Shown here: positions 23,888-35,906 of the stretch, piece by piece | Numbering within the stretch: position 1 is the first letter of the stretch | Layout: every line of letters begins with the position of its first letter | Assembly (NCBI GenBank): GCA_031472005.1 | Contig: PZJY01000007.1 | Span: 1,550,001-1,614,000 of the forward strand | Source of the DNA: Tetracladium setigerum | Lineage: Eukaryota > Ascomycota > Leotiomycetes > Helotiales | Direction of reading: 5' to 3' | Length of the DNA: 64,000 bases | Notes under the pieces: generated by a model | Told to the model about the DNA's origin: nothing | The model's input: only the letters and a program-made list of their open reading frames with translations | The model's database searches: none | Made by a program: the position numbers and the translations under genes

Positions 23888-24761
23888 ATGGCTAGTATTC
23901 TTGAATCCACTAAAGGTCTCGTCGACTTCGACCAGAAGAGTCTCGCCAGTAAGTCCCGCAGCTCCTCAAAGCTATGTTGAAGGCGAACAAAAGCTCACCA
24001 AAGCTGCCAACAGTTGCCGCAGCGTCAATTGCATTCAACCCAATCTTCTGGAAGTAAGCTCTGCTTCTCATCAGCACCAATCCAACAAGCCCATAAGCAC
24101 CATCCACTGACTCCCATTCTCTGCACTTCCATAGCACCATTGCTCGTCAAGGTATCTATCTCTCCATCTACCCACCCACCATATATATATACCTTCCCTT
24201 ACTTTCCCTTCATCCCCTACACAACCCTAATTCACAAAACCCAGAATACCACAATAAAGTCCTCACCAAACTCGCCGGTGGAAATGCACGCTATGGCTGC
24301 TACGGTCTGGCCGTAACTATTTTCTCGCTCGGCATCTTCCGCGATTTCCTCTACGAACGAGCACTCCGCTCTCAACCCTCACACCCAGCCCTCTCCACTC
24401 CCCTCGCAACATACGCTGCCTATGCTCTTCTCGCCGCAGGAAACACACTGGTGTTGACTTCCATGTGGGCACTTGGTGTCACGGGCACATATCTTGGTGA
24501 TTACTTTGGTATTCTGATGGATGAGATGGTGACGGGATTTCCGTTCAATGTGTGCAGTGCACCGATGTACTATGGATCTACCATGAGCTTCCTGGGACTG
24601 CGGTGTTGTTTGGCAAACCGGCTGGTGTGCTATTGACGCTAGAGGTGTTGGTGGTTTATTTGATTGCCTTGAGGTTTGAGGATCCATTTACTGCTGGGAT
24701 TTATCAGAAGAGAGCCGAGAAGGAGAAGAAGAGTGGTGGGGGAAGAAAGAAGGAGTTGTAG
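23888..24761 (+). CDS. OPI3: phosphatidyl-N-methylethanolamine N-methyltransferase (OPI3), frame broken
   Basis: Small ER membrane enzyme that carries out the last two SAM-dependent methylations from phosphatidylethanolamine to phosphatidylcholine. Exons are 23888-23948, 24014-24053, 24135-24151 (17 nt) and 24245-24761, with introns of 65, 81 and 93 nt. Reading the joined frame gives about 211 residues, usual for class III PEMT. Seen are IAFNPIFWN, ARQEYHNKVLTKL, an ALGVTGTYLGDYFGI motif with its GxxxG-like spacing (the SAM-binding end of the segment), FPFNVCSAPMYYGSTMSFLG, and a Lys-rich tail after RFEDPFTAGIY. Four membrane segments are expected and visible. One base is missing in the G run at 24594-24596, after which the frame would otherwise end early. 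The microexon and three introns fit only if the frame is followed across each phase. Confidence 0.9.
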
Positions 24762-26976
24762 GTGGGCAGATGTTGGGGGAGGGAGGAGGAAAGGGGGTGG
24801 CTGTGGGATTGTTTGGAGAACAGGGGAGCTGGGTTGAGAGAAGGAAGTGGGTGGGATTGTCAGGTGGACAGGGGATTTGAGGTGATGGAAAGGAAGATGA
24901 ACTGCAGGATGTTTGGCAGAACAGGTTTAAGGGAAACTCAACTGGGAAAAGACGAGGCGGCCGCGTGTGCATTTGCATTTTCCAAGAAGGGGGTTTTCAA
25001 GTACGGGTTACCAAAAAATGGGTGAGTTTCAACAATTAGCGGGCGTTGCAGAGATATCAACTATTATACTGCATCGTAGGCGTCATGGACAAAGCATGGG
25101 GCGTGAAAGAGGTCAATACAGGTTGAACTTGATCGTTTGGCAGGTAGATTGATTATAGATATTAAATTGCACATAAGTTTCTACATTTACCTAAGAAGAC
25201 GTATTGAATTGAGAGGCGATATCGGGCTTGCTTTTTCTTCCTCCCGTTGTTATTCCGTCTACAGACCGCAACAACTTTCGGCATTCCACTTTATAATGGA
25301 GATATAATAGTTTTTCTGAGTCAGTGGACAAGAAAGGGAGTGGGCAACTTAAAAAAAAGAAAAACTCGATTCTTATTCATAATATGCACAGATGAGGAAT
25401 GCGTTTGGATTAGCATTCACACGGATACTCTACTGTGATACAGCTTTCGCGCCAAGACTCTACTCTGCCTTTACTCTCAAAGCATCTTCTAAGAAAGTGT
25501 AGAGTAGGTATTTATCAGTTGTGCTTTAGCATATACTAACACTCTCTGATACGAAGGCTTTACACCGGGGGTTTGTATTCTTTTGCCCAGGTATTTCCTT
25601 CGCTCATGCACTTGACGCAGAAATAGTGAGGGGTTGCTCTTGGAATTTCATAATTGCCGAATTCTATTGTTTCCTTTTGCTGCAATGAGGGGTTCCTTCT
25701 TGACGACCTCGAGCTGTCTATACCGCGAGTTTTCGGTCTTTCATCCTCAACTTTTATTTTAATCCTACGCTATACTTTATTTACCTCCTACCTAGAGATG
25801 GGGTAATGATAAAGAGAAAGATACTGTAAAGATCAGAATACATGCACGGCAATATCGTGCCACAGAGCCGCTGCTGCTGCCATCAGGCGGAAAGAGAGCA
25901 AGTCACATATCTGAAGACATGATGCAGTTGTGGAGAACAGTAATACATTCCTCTTTTCATAGGTGGAAGTCAACAAGCACAATCCGACTTCGGCCGAGTT
26001 CGAGCTAGCTGCAGTTCTGGCAGGTTAGGCAACTTGCAAAAGCGGGTGGAGAGATAGTTTGATCTGATTAAGAAGACGACATATTGTAGGAAAAGGACTT
26101 CCAAACGGGACACGCGAGGTGAGAATGATATAATACTCGGGACAATCCATAAGGAAAAAGATCTCCGATTCGTCCCAAGTTACTTACTCCAGGGCATCCA
26201 TCCTGTTCCTGCATTCGATGACGGACTGGATCCTCGTTATTCTTGCTAGACCAGCTGAAAGCGTCGTAACTTTCAGAGGCAGTGCTGTGCGGATTCTTCG
26301 CTTTCCTGGGGGAAGTTTGGAGATTAGATGCGGCGGGTTGAGAGTGAGATGGTGGAAGTCCCCACGAGACCTGGGAAGGGGAAGGGAAACAAAGAGAAAC
26401 ATCAGACCACTCACGTTGGTTGACGTGCAGCAGCCAGCAGGGGAGGCACCTTAAGCGAAGTTGCTGTGTGTACAACGCGATAAAGAGGGTCCACAACAAG
26501 TGTGCGTGAGGATGCATATTGTTTTGCCATTTAATATTGTTCAGACCCCCTCCTGTTCCTTTGCCTCTTTCCTCTCCTCTTTCTCACTCTCCTCACACTC
26601 TTCACAATCCTCCATCTTTTCTAGACGGCGCCAGATTATCCCCTTCTCACCGGTAAGAACACTTTCTCTCTTTTACTCCCGACGATCTTCCCAGTTATTT
26701 GTTGGGGGTCTCGGCACGCTCGTGCCTGCGTCACCCGAAAGGGGGCGCGGGGAGCTAAATTAAATATTTTGTTGATTGCGAGCGATAACCTTCTTTTCCC
26801 CCTCTGCCCCTGAGAAGATCTTCCCCTTCTGAGACTGACAATATCTGCGACAGGAATTCCTACACTCGCATCCTGACAAGATTTCATACAATTGTCTCTA
26901 ATTCCAAAGATTACCCCTCCATCCAAAAAAAACACCCCATTTCTCCCAAGCAAGCACTCGCCTCACCGCCTCCAAG
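24762..26976. other. 2.2 kb intergenic region before ERG13
   Basis: No frame with coding character on either strand. The section at about 26500-26950 is rich in C and T and is the likely promoter and leader of the HMG-CoA synthase gene. Nothing recognised between 24.8 and 26.4 kb. Confidence 0.6.
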
Positions 26977-28564
26977 ATGTCTGCTCGTCCTCAAAACATC
27001 GGCATTAAGGCCATTGAAATCTACTTCCCAAGCCAGGTTCGTACGGATTCATTCCCTTCTAAGAGGCCTATTTTTTAAAGGAAAATTTAAAAAATTGCGA
27101 CACTGCTAATATTTGTCTCCCCGTGTATAGTGTGTCGACCAAGCCGAGCTTGAGAAGTTCGATGGCGTTAGCACTGGAAAATACACAATTGGTCTTGGGC
27201 AGACCAAGATGAGCTTCTGTGATGACAGAGAAGGTGGGTTTGAGCTATTATACCGCGGGTATATCCAGTTTTCTAATAGACGGCAGATATCTACTCCTTC
27301 GCTCTCACTGCTCTCTCCAACCTCCTCAGCAAATACGAGATCGACACAAACTCCATTGGTCGCCTTGAAGTCGGTACCGAGACTATCCTCGACAAGTCCA
27401 AGTCCGTAAAGTCAGTTCTTATGCAACTGTTTGGCGAGAACACAAATATCGAGGGAGTTGATACTGTCAATGCATGCTACGGAGGTACCAACGCTGTCTT
27501 CAACGCTGTCAACTGGATCGAGTCGTCTGGTTGGGATGGAAGAGATGCTATTGTGGTAGCAGGTGATATTGCCCTCTACGCCAAGGGTAACGCCAGACCG
27601 ACTGGAGGAGCTGGTGCCGTTGCTATGTTGATTGGTCCAAATGCGCCTGTGGTCGTTGACGCTGGTCTTCGCGGATCCTACTTCCAACACGCCTATGACT
27701 TCTACAAGCCAGATCTCACCAGCGAGTACCCAATTGTTGATGGTCACTTCTCTATCAAGTGCTACACCGAGGCTGTGGATGCGTGCTACAAGGCTTACAA
27801 CAAGCGAGAAGCCACTCTCAAATCCCTCACAAATGGACAAACCAACGGAAACGGAGTCGCCCCAACCGAGGGAAAGCTCCCTCTAGACCGATTCGACTAC
27901 ATGACCTTCCACGCCCCTACCTGCAAGCTTGTGGCAAAGTCTTATGCCCGTCTCCTTTACAACGATTACCTCACCAACCCCTCCGCAGACATCTTTGCTG
28001 AGGTCCCAGCCGAGCTCCGCGATTTGGATTACACCAAGTCCCTTAGCGACAAGGTTGTCGAGAAGACATTCATGGGATTGACCAAGAAACGTTTCAATGA
28101 GCGTGTTCAACCCAGCATTGAGGTCCCAACGATGTGCGGAAACATGTACTGCGCCAGTGTTTATGGCGGACTTGTCAGCTTGTTGTCCAACATCAGCAGC
28201 GAGACTTTACAAGGAAAGAAGATCGGTGTTTTCAGCTACGGAAGTGGTTTGGCCTCCAGTCTGTTCTCTTTGAAGGTCGTCGGCTCCACCGAGAAGATCC
28301 AAACTGTTTTGAACTTGAAGGAGAGGCTCGCCGCCCGACGAACAGTTGGTCCCGAAGTTTATGACGAGGTAAGTGATTTCTGCTGCTAGTAGAGTAGTGT
28401 CTGGCTAACAATCTTGTTTCTTTCAGCTTTGCGATCTCCGAAAGAAGGCCCATTTGCAAAAATCATACACTCCATCAGGCAGCTCCGAGACCATCGCCAG
28501 CGGTGTTTACTACCTCGAGAGCGTTGACGAAATGTTCCGTCGCACATACAGCATCAAGGCATAG
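26977..28564 (+). CDS. ERG13: hydroxymethylglutaryl-CoA synthase
   Basis: Condenses acetyl-CoA with acetoacetyl-CoA to HMG-CoA, the second step of the mevalonate pathway to ergosterol. Exons are 26977-27036, 27131-27233, 27287-28368 and 28427-28564, giving 460 residues in one frame. The catalytic triad is in place: Glu 82 (GRLEVGTET), Cys 118 (NACYGGTNA) and His 263 (TFHAPTCKL). Also visible are GIKAIEIYFP at the start, WDGRDAIVVAGDIALYA, GSGLASSLFS and the C-terminal YLESVDEMFRRTYSIK. Length and start match cytosolic fungal enzymes. The first two introns fall in the conserved N-terminal part and the last just before the C-terminal helix. The frame is intact, which contrasts with its neighbours on both sides. 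Confidence 0.97.
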
Positions 28565-29520
28565 TTTCCTTTACACGATAGATGATTTTCGAACGCGGCA
28601 GCGCTTTAGAGAAAAACTTCTTCTTTCTTTGATTAGACCATGGGGCCAGATTTATAGGCATGGAATGGGAATTTAATGGGTTCATTTGTGCATTTCGTTT
28701 TTTTTTTTTGGCTTGTGTAAAGTGCATACATACCATAAAGATGAGAGGTGATGACGATATGGCACAAAGCAGATGCAAAGAAGCTTTAATTTTCAAGACG
28801 ATGAATGTTGTCTAGGCGCCTTTTCGGTGACTTGTGAGGGGATTCGCTCAGGTGGTGGGTGTGTGGTGTGCGGAGGGTGGAGTTAGTTCTCCCAGCAGTG
28901 TTATTTGCGACGAGTGGTCGTTTGTTTTCCGGATCGAGGTTGTTTCATGCGACTTCAGATCTCGTCGAAGATCAGATAGGGTTGGCCTGTCTTCCATCAG
29001 GCATACCTTTCTATTTTACATTTTTCCACGAGTCGAGGGGGTCGAGACTTGTATTTGGCCATGCCAAGCTGTCCCTTCCAGTCTCAGCGGTACTCCAAAC
29101 CAGAGATGTTGCTGGGCATTTTCATCAATTTCGTGGTTCAATGTTACCCCAAGCGGCGTTACAGCCCTTTCTTGACCCGTGAGGACCTGGGGAGCTACTG
29201 TACCATACGAATTGTGTACTGGTGACTCTCTGTCGTTGGTCGTGGTTCTGACATCTTGAGTCGTCAAGTATGGTTCGGAAGGTCGTTTTGCCCGAAGTTC
29301 CTTGAGGGTAGGAAATTGGATCATGCTTGAAGACGGGCACTCCTCTGTTGTCAAAAGAAATGGTTTGGTTTTGGTTTCGGGCCTCGCCAGTGCTTGGAGA
29401 AGAAGACTTGTCATCAAGTGGTTGTAGCAGGGATTTCGTTCGTGTACTACCTCAATCTGAGCGCCAAAACAACGACAAGAGAGGGAGAGAGATGAAGTGT
29501 TCAATAGTCGCTGTTTGGTG

Positions 29521-29538
29521 GGAGAGAGAGAGAGAGAG
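29521..29538. repeat. (GA)n microsatellite
   Basis: Eighteen bases of alternating GA in the intergenic region after ERG13. Confidence 0.9.
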
Positions 29539-29906
29539 TAAAACATGATGGAAAGCTATTCTAATTGAGGAAATGGGCTAGCCGAGGCCGGAATCCTCAC
29601 TCTCAGCCCCCGACAGCTCATCATGGTCATGATCGATCATGAGCATCATCAGTAGCATCATCAGTAGCAGCATCAGACCAAAACAGTTTCTCATGGCTTT
29701 TTTCTCTCTTCCTTCGGTTCTTCCATTTGGCATTCTTCTTCTTCGGGGGTTGTGCGGTGGTCGGATATCAATCAGTGTTATTATTGGAGGAGCAGGCGTT
29801 CCGCTGCCAGAGATTTCACACGGGTTGTCTTTCAAAAGAGTGTCCCTTCAAAAGAGTGAGACGCCCAGGCGGAAGACCAAGGAAATGGAAGATCTCGAGT
29901 CAACGG

Positions 29907-29926
29907 GCCAGCCAGCCAGCCAGCCA
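29907..29926. repeat. (GCCA)5 tetranucleotide repeat
   Basis: Five perfect copies of GCCA in the intergenic region after ERG13. Not inside any supported gene. Confidence 0.9.
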
Positions 29927-30689
29927 ATTGTGGACCCGGAATTGACTAAGCTTTTTTTTCCCTTCCCCTTCCCTTTCAACATGCATGTGCATGCACCTAC
30001 GTAAACTCTCCTGACATGACTTGTACTTACCGATGATGATGATTCTCGATTGTTTTAATCCTTATGTTGAGATGGGATCCTTTCTCGCATTACTTGAGGA
30101 TGTACAGTACCCTTTCACAATTGTGTTCCTTTTGTTGATCATGGCTGGGTGGGAGAAGGGAAGGAGGAGGGAAGAATCCGACCTCCTCCTGAACTCAGCC
30201 GCTGAGACACGACGACTTCCGCCAAAACCGGATTTTGGATTCCCTATTGGCCATGTTGTTTATTTTCGTGTCTGAGGACAAGGGGGAAATCCTCTTTTTA
30301 GAGGGTCAAAGAACTGCCGCAGATCCGAGCGCCACTTGCTCCAGTTTCAGAGTCCGGGCCAAGCAAGAAAGCCGAAACCCTTCAACCCTCCTTCCAACCC
30401 TCTCCTCTCCTCTCAGGCTCTCCCTCACAGGCTCACACCACACACACCACGCTTCTCGTCTCGCACACTCACCACTCGTTCGCTCCAACATCTCCATTCT
30501 AACCCTCACCAACGCCGGCCCTCGTTTTTTGTACTATTATACTATTATTCTTTTTTCGCTCTATACACTTGTAGGAAATTGGTGACTTGAACATCCATTG
30601 GAACCGAAGCAAACAACAGGTCGACATTCTGTCGATATTGAGGGCGGACTGATTGATCTTCTCGGGGCAGTCGCTGTCGACGAGGCGCA

Positions 30690-33222
30690 ATGGCTGGACC
30701 AGACGGACGTAAAGCGACAGGAGTTGAGAGGAGACCATCAGCACAATGGGTACCACCACCAATGCAGGTATCTGACGACGACGACGAAGATGCTTTGGCA
30801 GCGATGGGGATCTCCGATGGATTTCGACCACCACATATCACCAACACCCCTTCCGAACAGTACTCTTTCATCCAGTTTTCCGAACCCAGCCATTCTTCAC
30901 CAGCAGCGGCGAGACGATCGGTAACACCTCCTCCTCGACCTTCGAGTGCTACGAAGCCAAAAGCCTCGGATTCTTTTGCGCTGCGACATGATGGAGGCAT
31001 GGGAAATGTCAGTGGGGAATCTTCGAACAGATCAGGAATGAATAATGTCTCCACGCGACGTTCAAGCACCACAAAGCCAAAAGGTACCGATACCTTTGCT
31101 TTACGACATGACGGAGGCATGGGGGATCTCAGTGGCGGCTCGTCGAGTAATTCAGGAATGAACGAAGTTCCTGCACGACCTTCGAGTGCTACAAAACCAA
31201 GAGCTACCGACAACTTTGCATTGCGACACGATGGAGGTATGGGTGATCTTAGTCAAAGTTCTTCTTCGTCTTCTTCTTCTGCTTCCTCCTCGAGTCGTTC
31301 AGCAACAAACAATGCTTCTACACGACCTTCAAGTACGTCGACGGCCTCCGAGTTTTACATACGGCGCGAGGGATCATATCATGGTCCTTCTGGGCCATCC
31401 CACCCGTATCAAATGTACCCACAAGAATCGCGGGTAATAAGGACGGCAAGCATAGCAACGACAGTACAGGCTTCTGAGAGATCTTATAATGGTCCTACAG
31501 GACCAACCTTTCCTTACGGAATGTATCCTCAAGGAACTCTACCCGATTCAGAATCTGGCCGTGCACCTCAGATGCCACCAATTCCCGTTGGGTTTCCTGG
31601 GTCGAACAACAACTACCAACGCCGAATCGGTCCAGAAGGGGAGGAGATCGCTGGTATCATCGGCCCTGACGGTCACACCGAAGAACTCCCCCATATACCC
31701 AATATGCTGATGACGCACTTGCAAGAAAAGCTCGTCTAGCAAGTCGGACTCCCGTTCCTGCTCCCATCGACGGTGCTGGTGGATTGGGTCTGGCGACTCG
31801 CAATCCAGAATTCTCATCACAAGAGGATTTGGCCAACCCATCACAAACGCCACAATCACGGCAGTCGATCCGCAGCGTTTCGACAACCGCCCCAGACAAT
31901 GCAACTCCATCTAATGACCTCGAACCGGGCCCTTCAGAGAAGAAAAAGTTGAAGAGATGGCAGCGGATAGCACGAAGGAAAGTGTGTCGCATCATTCCGG
32001 TGTGGGCAATTGTTCTTGCGGCTCTGGTTCTCTTTTTGTTTGCTCTCATTATGGGTGTAACGCTCACCCTTCTGAAACCACCACACCGCAAACGACCATA
32101 CACCGAAGAAACGTAAGTAACAAGTATTGTACTGGTGTGCTGTCTTTTGCTAACCTGCTCAGTGCTGAAAAGGGTGTTCAGCGCCTGACCAAGACATTCG
32201 ATGCGGCACCTCTCACTTCGGTTCCTTCCAATCTGCCTGCATTGCCAACTGGCACATATGCACTGCCTCTATCCATTCCTCAAGCAGTTCAGAGCAGCTG
32301 CCTCACCAACCCCGAACAAAGCAAAGGGTGGTCATGCAGTATGCCTCAGAGTCCTCTTCAAATGCAGATTTTGGATATTTCAGGCGTCCAAAGCCCATTA
32401 TCTAACAAGGAGATCATTCTTGATTACGGAAAAGCTAATATGCGAGGTTTCCCATACGGGACGCAGCCGCCGGTTTTGGATGATCCTCTTGTACTGAATT
32501 TGGTCATCGATAACCAAGATCCACAACGTGGACCAGCTTGGTTCTTTCAAACAATCTACAACAAGATCGTGGTAGTACCGGAAGATTTGCTCAACTCGCC
32601 ATACGACCAAAAGAGGAGTTTCGATACCCGCGATGGAAAGTCCCACCATCACGATGAATTACCTTCTACCGACGACTTCATTAGACGGGGAAGCGCAGCA
32701 ACAGGGTCCGAACCTTGGTTCTGCTACTGGAACGGTACCCTCCTCGAAGCTTTCCTCTACGTCAACCAAACAAGTAGTGAAGCAGCACACGCCTCACAAC
32801 ACGCTACCACCGGTCTCGCAACCGCGACCGCAACCAAGACCTCCTCTGGATTCCCCTCCGCCACTGAATCATCATCTATCGTCGTCAGCAACGGAACCGA
32901 GAGCGTTTGGGGTAAAGAGCACGAGCTTCTCTCCGCCTACCCCAAAGTTCTCAAATTTCAAGAACGCCGTCTTCCACAGGGTGCCCAAGCTATTCCACCG
33001 TACTGTGTGAAGAGGTTTATCGCGGACGATGGCACAGCGCAGGATGTGTTGAATAGTACGGGCTCGATTGTGCAGGTGTTCCTGAATGAGACGGTGCCGA
33101 AGGAGTTGCAGCCCATGAAGCGGGCGTATCTATACGGGGAGTCGATGGTTCAGAGACAGACTGTCGATGATGATGATGATGACGATGCTAGTAGTTGTGG
33201 GTGTGTTTGGGTGGCTACTTGA
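30690..33222 (+). CDS. single-pass membrane protein (DUF7820-like), frame broken
   Basis: Uncharacterised fungal membrane protein. Exons are 30690-32112 and 32163-33222 (intron 50 nt, GTAAGT...CTCAG); about 827 residues. A long cytosol-type N-terminal part carries three 40-residue repeats around FALRHDGGMG (DNA 30936-31265), a serine run, and two copies of a PxGPxxPYxMYPQ motif. Then come a basic stretch (KKKLKRWQRIARRK) and one hydrophobic segment (VWAIVLAALVLFLFALIMG, about 445-465). The C-terminal half has N-glycosylation sites, paired cysteines, an Asp run and a CGC near the end. This is the layout of a type II or single-pass surface protein. I connect it to the DUF7820 family with moderate certainty. 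One base is missing in the C run at 31688-31692, after which the frame continues as TQYADDALARKARLASR. The start is the first ATG. Confidence 0.75.
30936..31265 (+). repeat. 120-bp in-frame tandem repeat, about 2.7 copies
   Basis: Three units start at 30936, 31056 and 31176, exactly 120 bases apart, each coding a 40-residue unit with FALRHDGGMG in the middle. The third unit runs into a serine-codon stretch. Copies differ at the nucleotide level but keep reading frame and most residues. Confidence 0.9.
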
Positions 33223-34519
33223 GATTTGATACCTACTTTCCCTATCTTTTCTTTGTGTTATATGAAAACCAAACATTTTTGCGTAGGCGTTGTTGGGTTC
33301 TGGGTTTTTGGGGATCTTTGTGCATACCTAACTTTATGCAATTCCTGTTTATTTTTCTGGCAATGGTGTTTTGGAGGGAATCATCTAGTCAAGTCGACGC
33401 TTTTATTTTGTCTTTCTTGTTTTCTGTCTTGATGAAATAAAATGATGGATGGATTGCTATTGCGTGGTCTGGAGAACAGAACAAGAATACGTGTTGGGAT
33501 AGGATAGGATTTGATGGAAAGGGGAAGGGTATTATAGTGAAATTTTTGTAGGCTGGAGCTGAAGAAATATTTGCGTGTTAGTTGTATGAGTGTCAATGGG
33601 GGGCGAGATGAACGCATATGGGATAGGGGATTATGTGTGCTGCTTGTATGCGAAATTTAGCATAGCATAAAAATGCACGCTCGCATTTATATAAATGATA
33701 TATCATAACTATACTTACTTATACCTATGTTTGTCATGTCTTTTCTTTATACCGGTTGATGGTCTTGTGTGCTTGTAATAATACCTGCCTACATCTTGTG
33801 GTCATTAGGTACCTAGGTACGGAGTAGGTAAGGGATAGCAGGGCGGTGGACTTGCAAAAGGGAATAACGGTCAAGGTGGAATTGAACTATCTGCTTACAT
33901 GGACTGAGTCAAGGAGGCGGGTTGGATGAAGTACCAATGCATCTTGCAACCCAGGAAATTGGGGATTCAAGGGATGGAGATTGAATGGCCTGGAAAAAGA
34001 AGAACAGAACCATGGATCAACAGCCTCATGGAAAAGGCGAGAATGGAAGCAGGCTGACCTCATAGGGAAGCCCACCTGCAAGCCCTTGTAGCCCAACCTG
34101 CAAGGATCACTCTAGCCTCGCAATGATAGGTCGGGGTAAAGAATGTTTCTCTACAAAATCATATAGGGTGGAGGCTGAATAAAAACGACATTGAGTAGAG
34201 CCTCATGGAAAAGCCACATTTTGGTGTTAGAAATCCTGTTTCTGCAGGTGGGTGTTCGGCTGGTACGAGGCTGGCAGCCTTGTGTTTGAGTTGAGATAAG
34301 ATATCGAACATGATTTAAGAACGGGAGACATGTGAGTAATAAGTAAGATACAAGTGAGGATCGTTACATCATTGGGGAGGTCATGTTTGAGATGTCAATG
34401 GAATACTCCAAATCGGGATATATCTTGCTTTCACAAGTATTGTTACTATAACTATGGGTATCAAGTTCAAATTAAAAATGTCTCTCCATCCTCTCACAGG
34501 TAAAGCATCACGCTAACCC
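33223..34519. other. 1.3 kb intergenic region between convergent genes
   Basis: No coding frame of note. A 15-16 base direct repeat (GCCTCATGGAAAAG) occurs near 34023 and 34200. Otherwise A-T rich 3' region sequence shared by two converging genes. Confidence 0.55.
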
Positions 34520-35579
34520 TCAACTCTCCTTCCCACCACCCAACTCTCCTCCCAACCCTTCCAAAAACCCATCCGCCTCCCTCTTCGCCCTCTTCTCTCC
34601 CAACACCCTCCTCCTCTCCTCAATCTCCCTCTTCCGCTTCTCCTTCGCCGCTTCTCTCTCCGCTCTCACTCTCCCAGTCTCCTCCCTCTCCCTCTCCAGC
34701 CCTTCCATCTCCTTCTTCCTAATCTCCTCATCCTTACTAAACGCAAAAAACCCAACTCCCTTGATCCTAATTTCCTTATCGGCCTCATAATGCTTCATCT
34801 CCGGCGGCGTGAGACTTCTGTCACGCTTCCTCGCCAACTCCTCCATTTTCGTCGCTATTTCAGCTTCGGGTTGAATGCGAGACTTTGCACCGTGTCGCCG
34901 TAGATGAGTTTCGCCGGTTGAGAGGGCCGCGCTGACATGCGTTCTAGTTCTTCGGCACCGAGGAGGCGGACTTGACGCTTCTTTTCCATGCGCTGGGCTT
35001 CGGCGCGTGTGCCTTGACGAGTGCGGCCGTATTCGTCTTGATATTCGACTATCTCATTTCTATTTCCGTTCTCGCCATCGTCGTCGCCGTCTTCGTCTGA
35101 CAAAGCTGCACCGCCTTCTCCTTCTCGCTCCGCCCATTTCCGGTCGAAATCTACGAGATCTTCGTCTTCCCCACCACCGCCAGGGAAACCACGTTTCAAT
35201 TCATTGTACCTCCTAACCTTTTCCTCCATCCTCTTCTTACTTCGATGCAACACGGACTCGTCCACAGATCCGATATCTACTTTTCCCCTTCTTCCTCGAG
35301 CATCCATCACATCTGCCTTTGCGCCCACATCATCGGCCTCTAAATCCTTCGCGGCTCTCTTTTTGGCATTCTTGTTGTGCGTGGCGAAGATATCTTCTTT
35401 GTGCTTTGAGGGCCGAGGCCGACCGCGAGATGTACTGTTGTTGGTGGTGGTGGAAGAGGATGAGAGGAGTGAGTTGAGCGTGGATGTGAATGCGAGAGAG
35501 GAAGAGGTGGAGATTTCGAGAGGCCGTGTCTTGGGCTTGTGGTGAGGGTAGAGGGCCGCGTCTGTTGTTGGTTGGGCAT
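34520..35579 (-). CDS. CCDC174-like coiled-coil protein, frame broken
   Basis: Homologue of CCDC174, a nuclear coiled-coil protein linked in animals to RNA processing through the exon-junction complex; fungal role unknown. Intronless, about 353 residues. Recognised blocks, in order: RGRPRPSKHKEDIFATHNKN, then GSVDESVLHRSKKRMEEKV, KWAEREGEGG, the YQDEYGRTRQGTRAEA motif, KLIYGDTVQSLAFNP, KMEELARKRDRSLTPPE, KGVGFFAFSKDEEIR, and a C-terminal charged helix rich in Arg and Glu. Two one-base losses break it: the C run at 35553-35555 near the start, and the C run at 34868-34870 just after SLAFNP. The total length plus two bases is a multiple of three. The ATG at 35579 is chosen because the corrected frame begins there. 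Divergent from HOM6 with 327 bases between starts. Confidence 0.83.
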
Positions 35580-35906
35580 GTTTTATCGTATCTTATAAAT
35601 AAGTGTTTGTGGAGTTTAGAATTGCGCTTATGGAAAGTTTGTACATTCCAGTGTCGTGGATGTAGTGAGGTAGTTTGAGGGATCAATGTTGTTGAACATA
35701 ACAAGGTTCTGGCCTCGCGAGGCTGACTGCCTTGTCCCAAATTCAGCCAATGGCAGTAAAGGGCGACATCGGCAGGGCGTGGAAGTTGTTGATCGACCCC
35801 GCGATCACGTTAGACATTTAAATTTCTCAAATCCATCAACCTTAATCTCACAGATCTCTCTAAACCCAATTTTCGATCCAATTGACCTGAATCCAATCTC
35901 TCCACA
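35580..35906. promoter_or_regulatory. divergent promoter region, CCDC174-like gene and HOM6
   Basis: 327 bases between two start codons facing away from each other. Short for two promoters, so they probably share control sequence. No particular site recognised. Confidence 0.55.

Larger units (their letters stand above)
28565..30689. other. 2.1 kb intergenic region with simple repeats
   Basis: No protein-like frame is convincing. It holds a (GA)n run at about 29521-29538, a (GCCA)5 run at 29907-29926, an imperfect ATC-rich stretch near 29630-29675 and a C/T-rich promoter-like section at 30350-30580 before the next gene. Confidence 0.6.

Noticed and set aside
29016..29546. Minus-strand open frame of 176 codons after ERG13
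   Set aside because: Low-complexity, ends in simple-repeat sequence, and has no recognisable domain, signal or splice structure.
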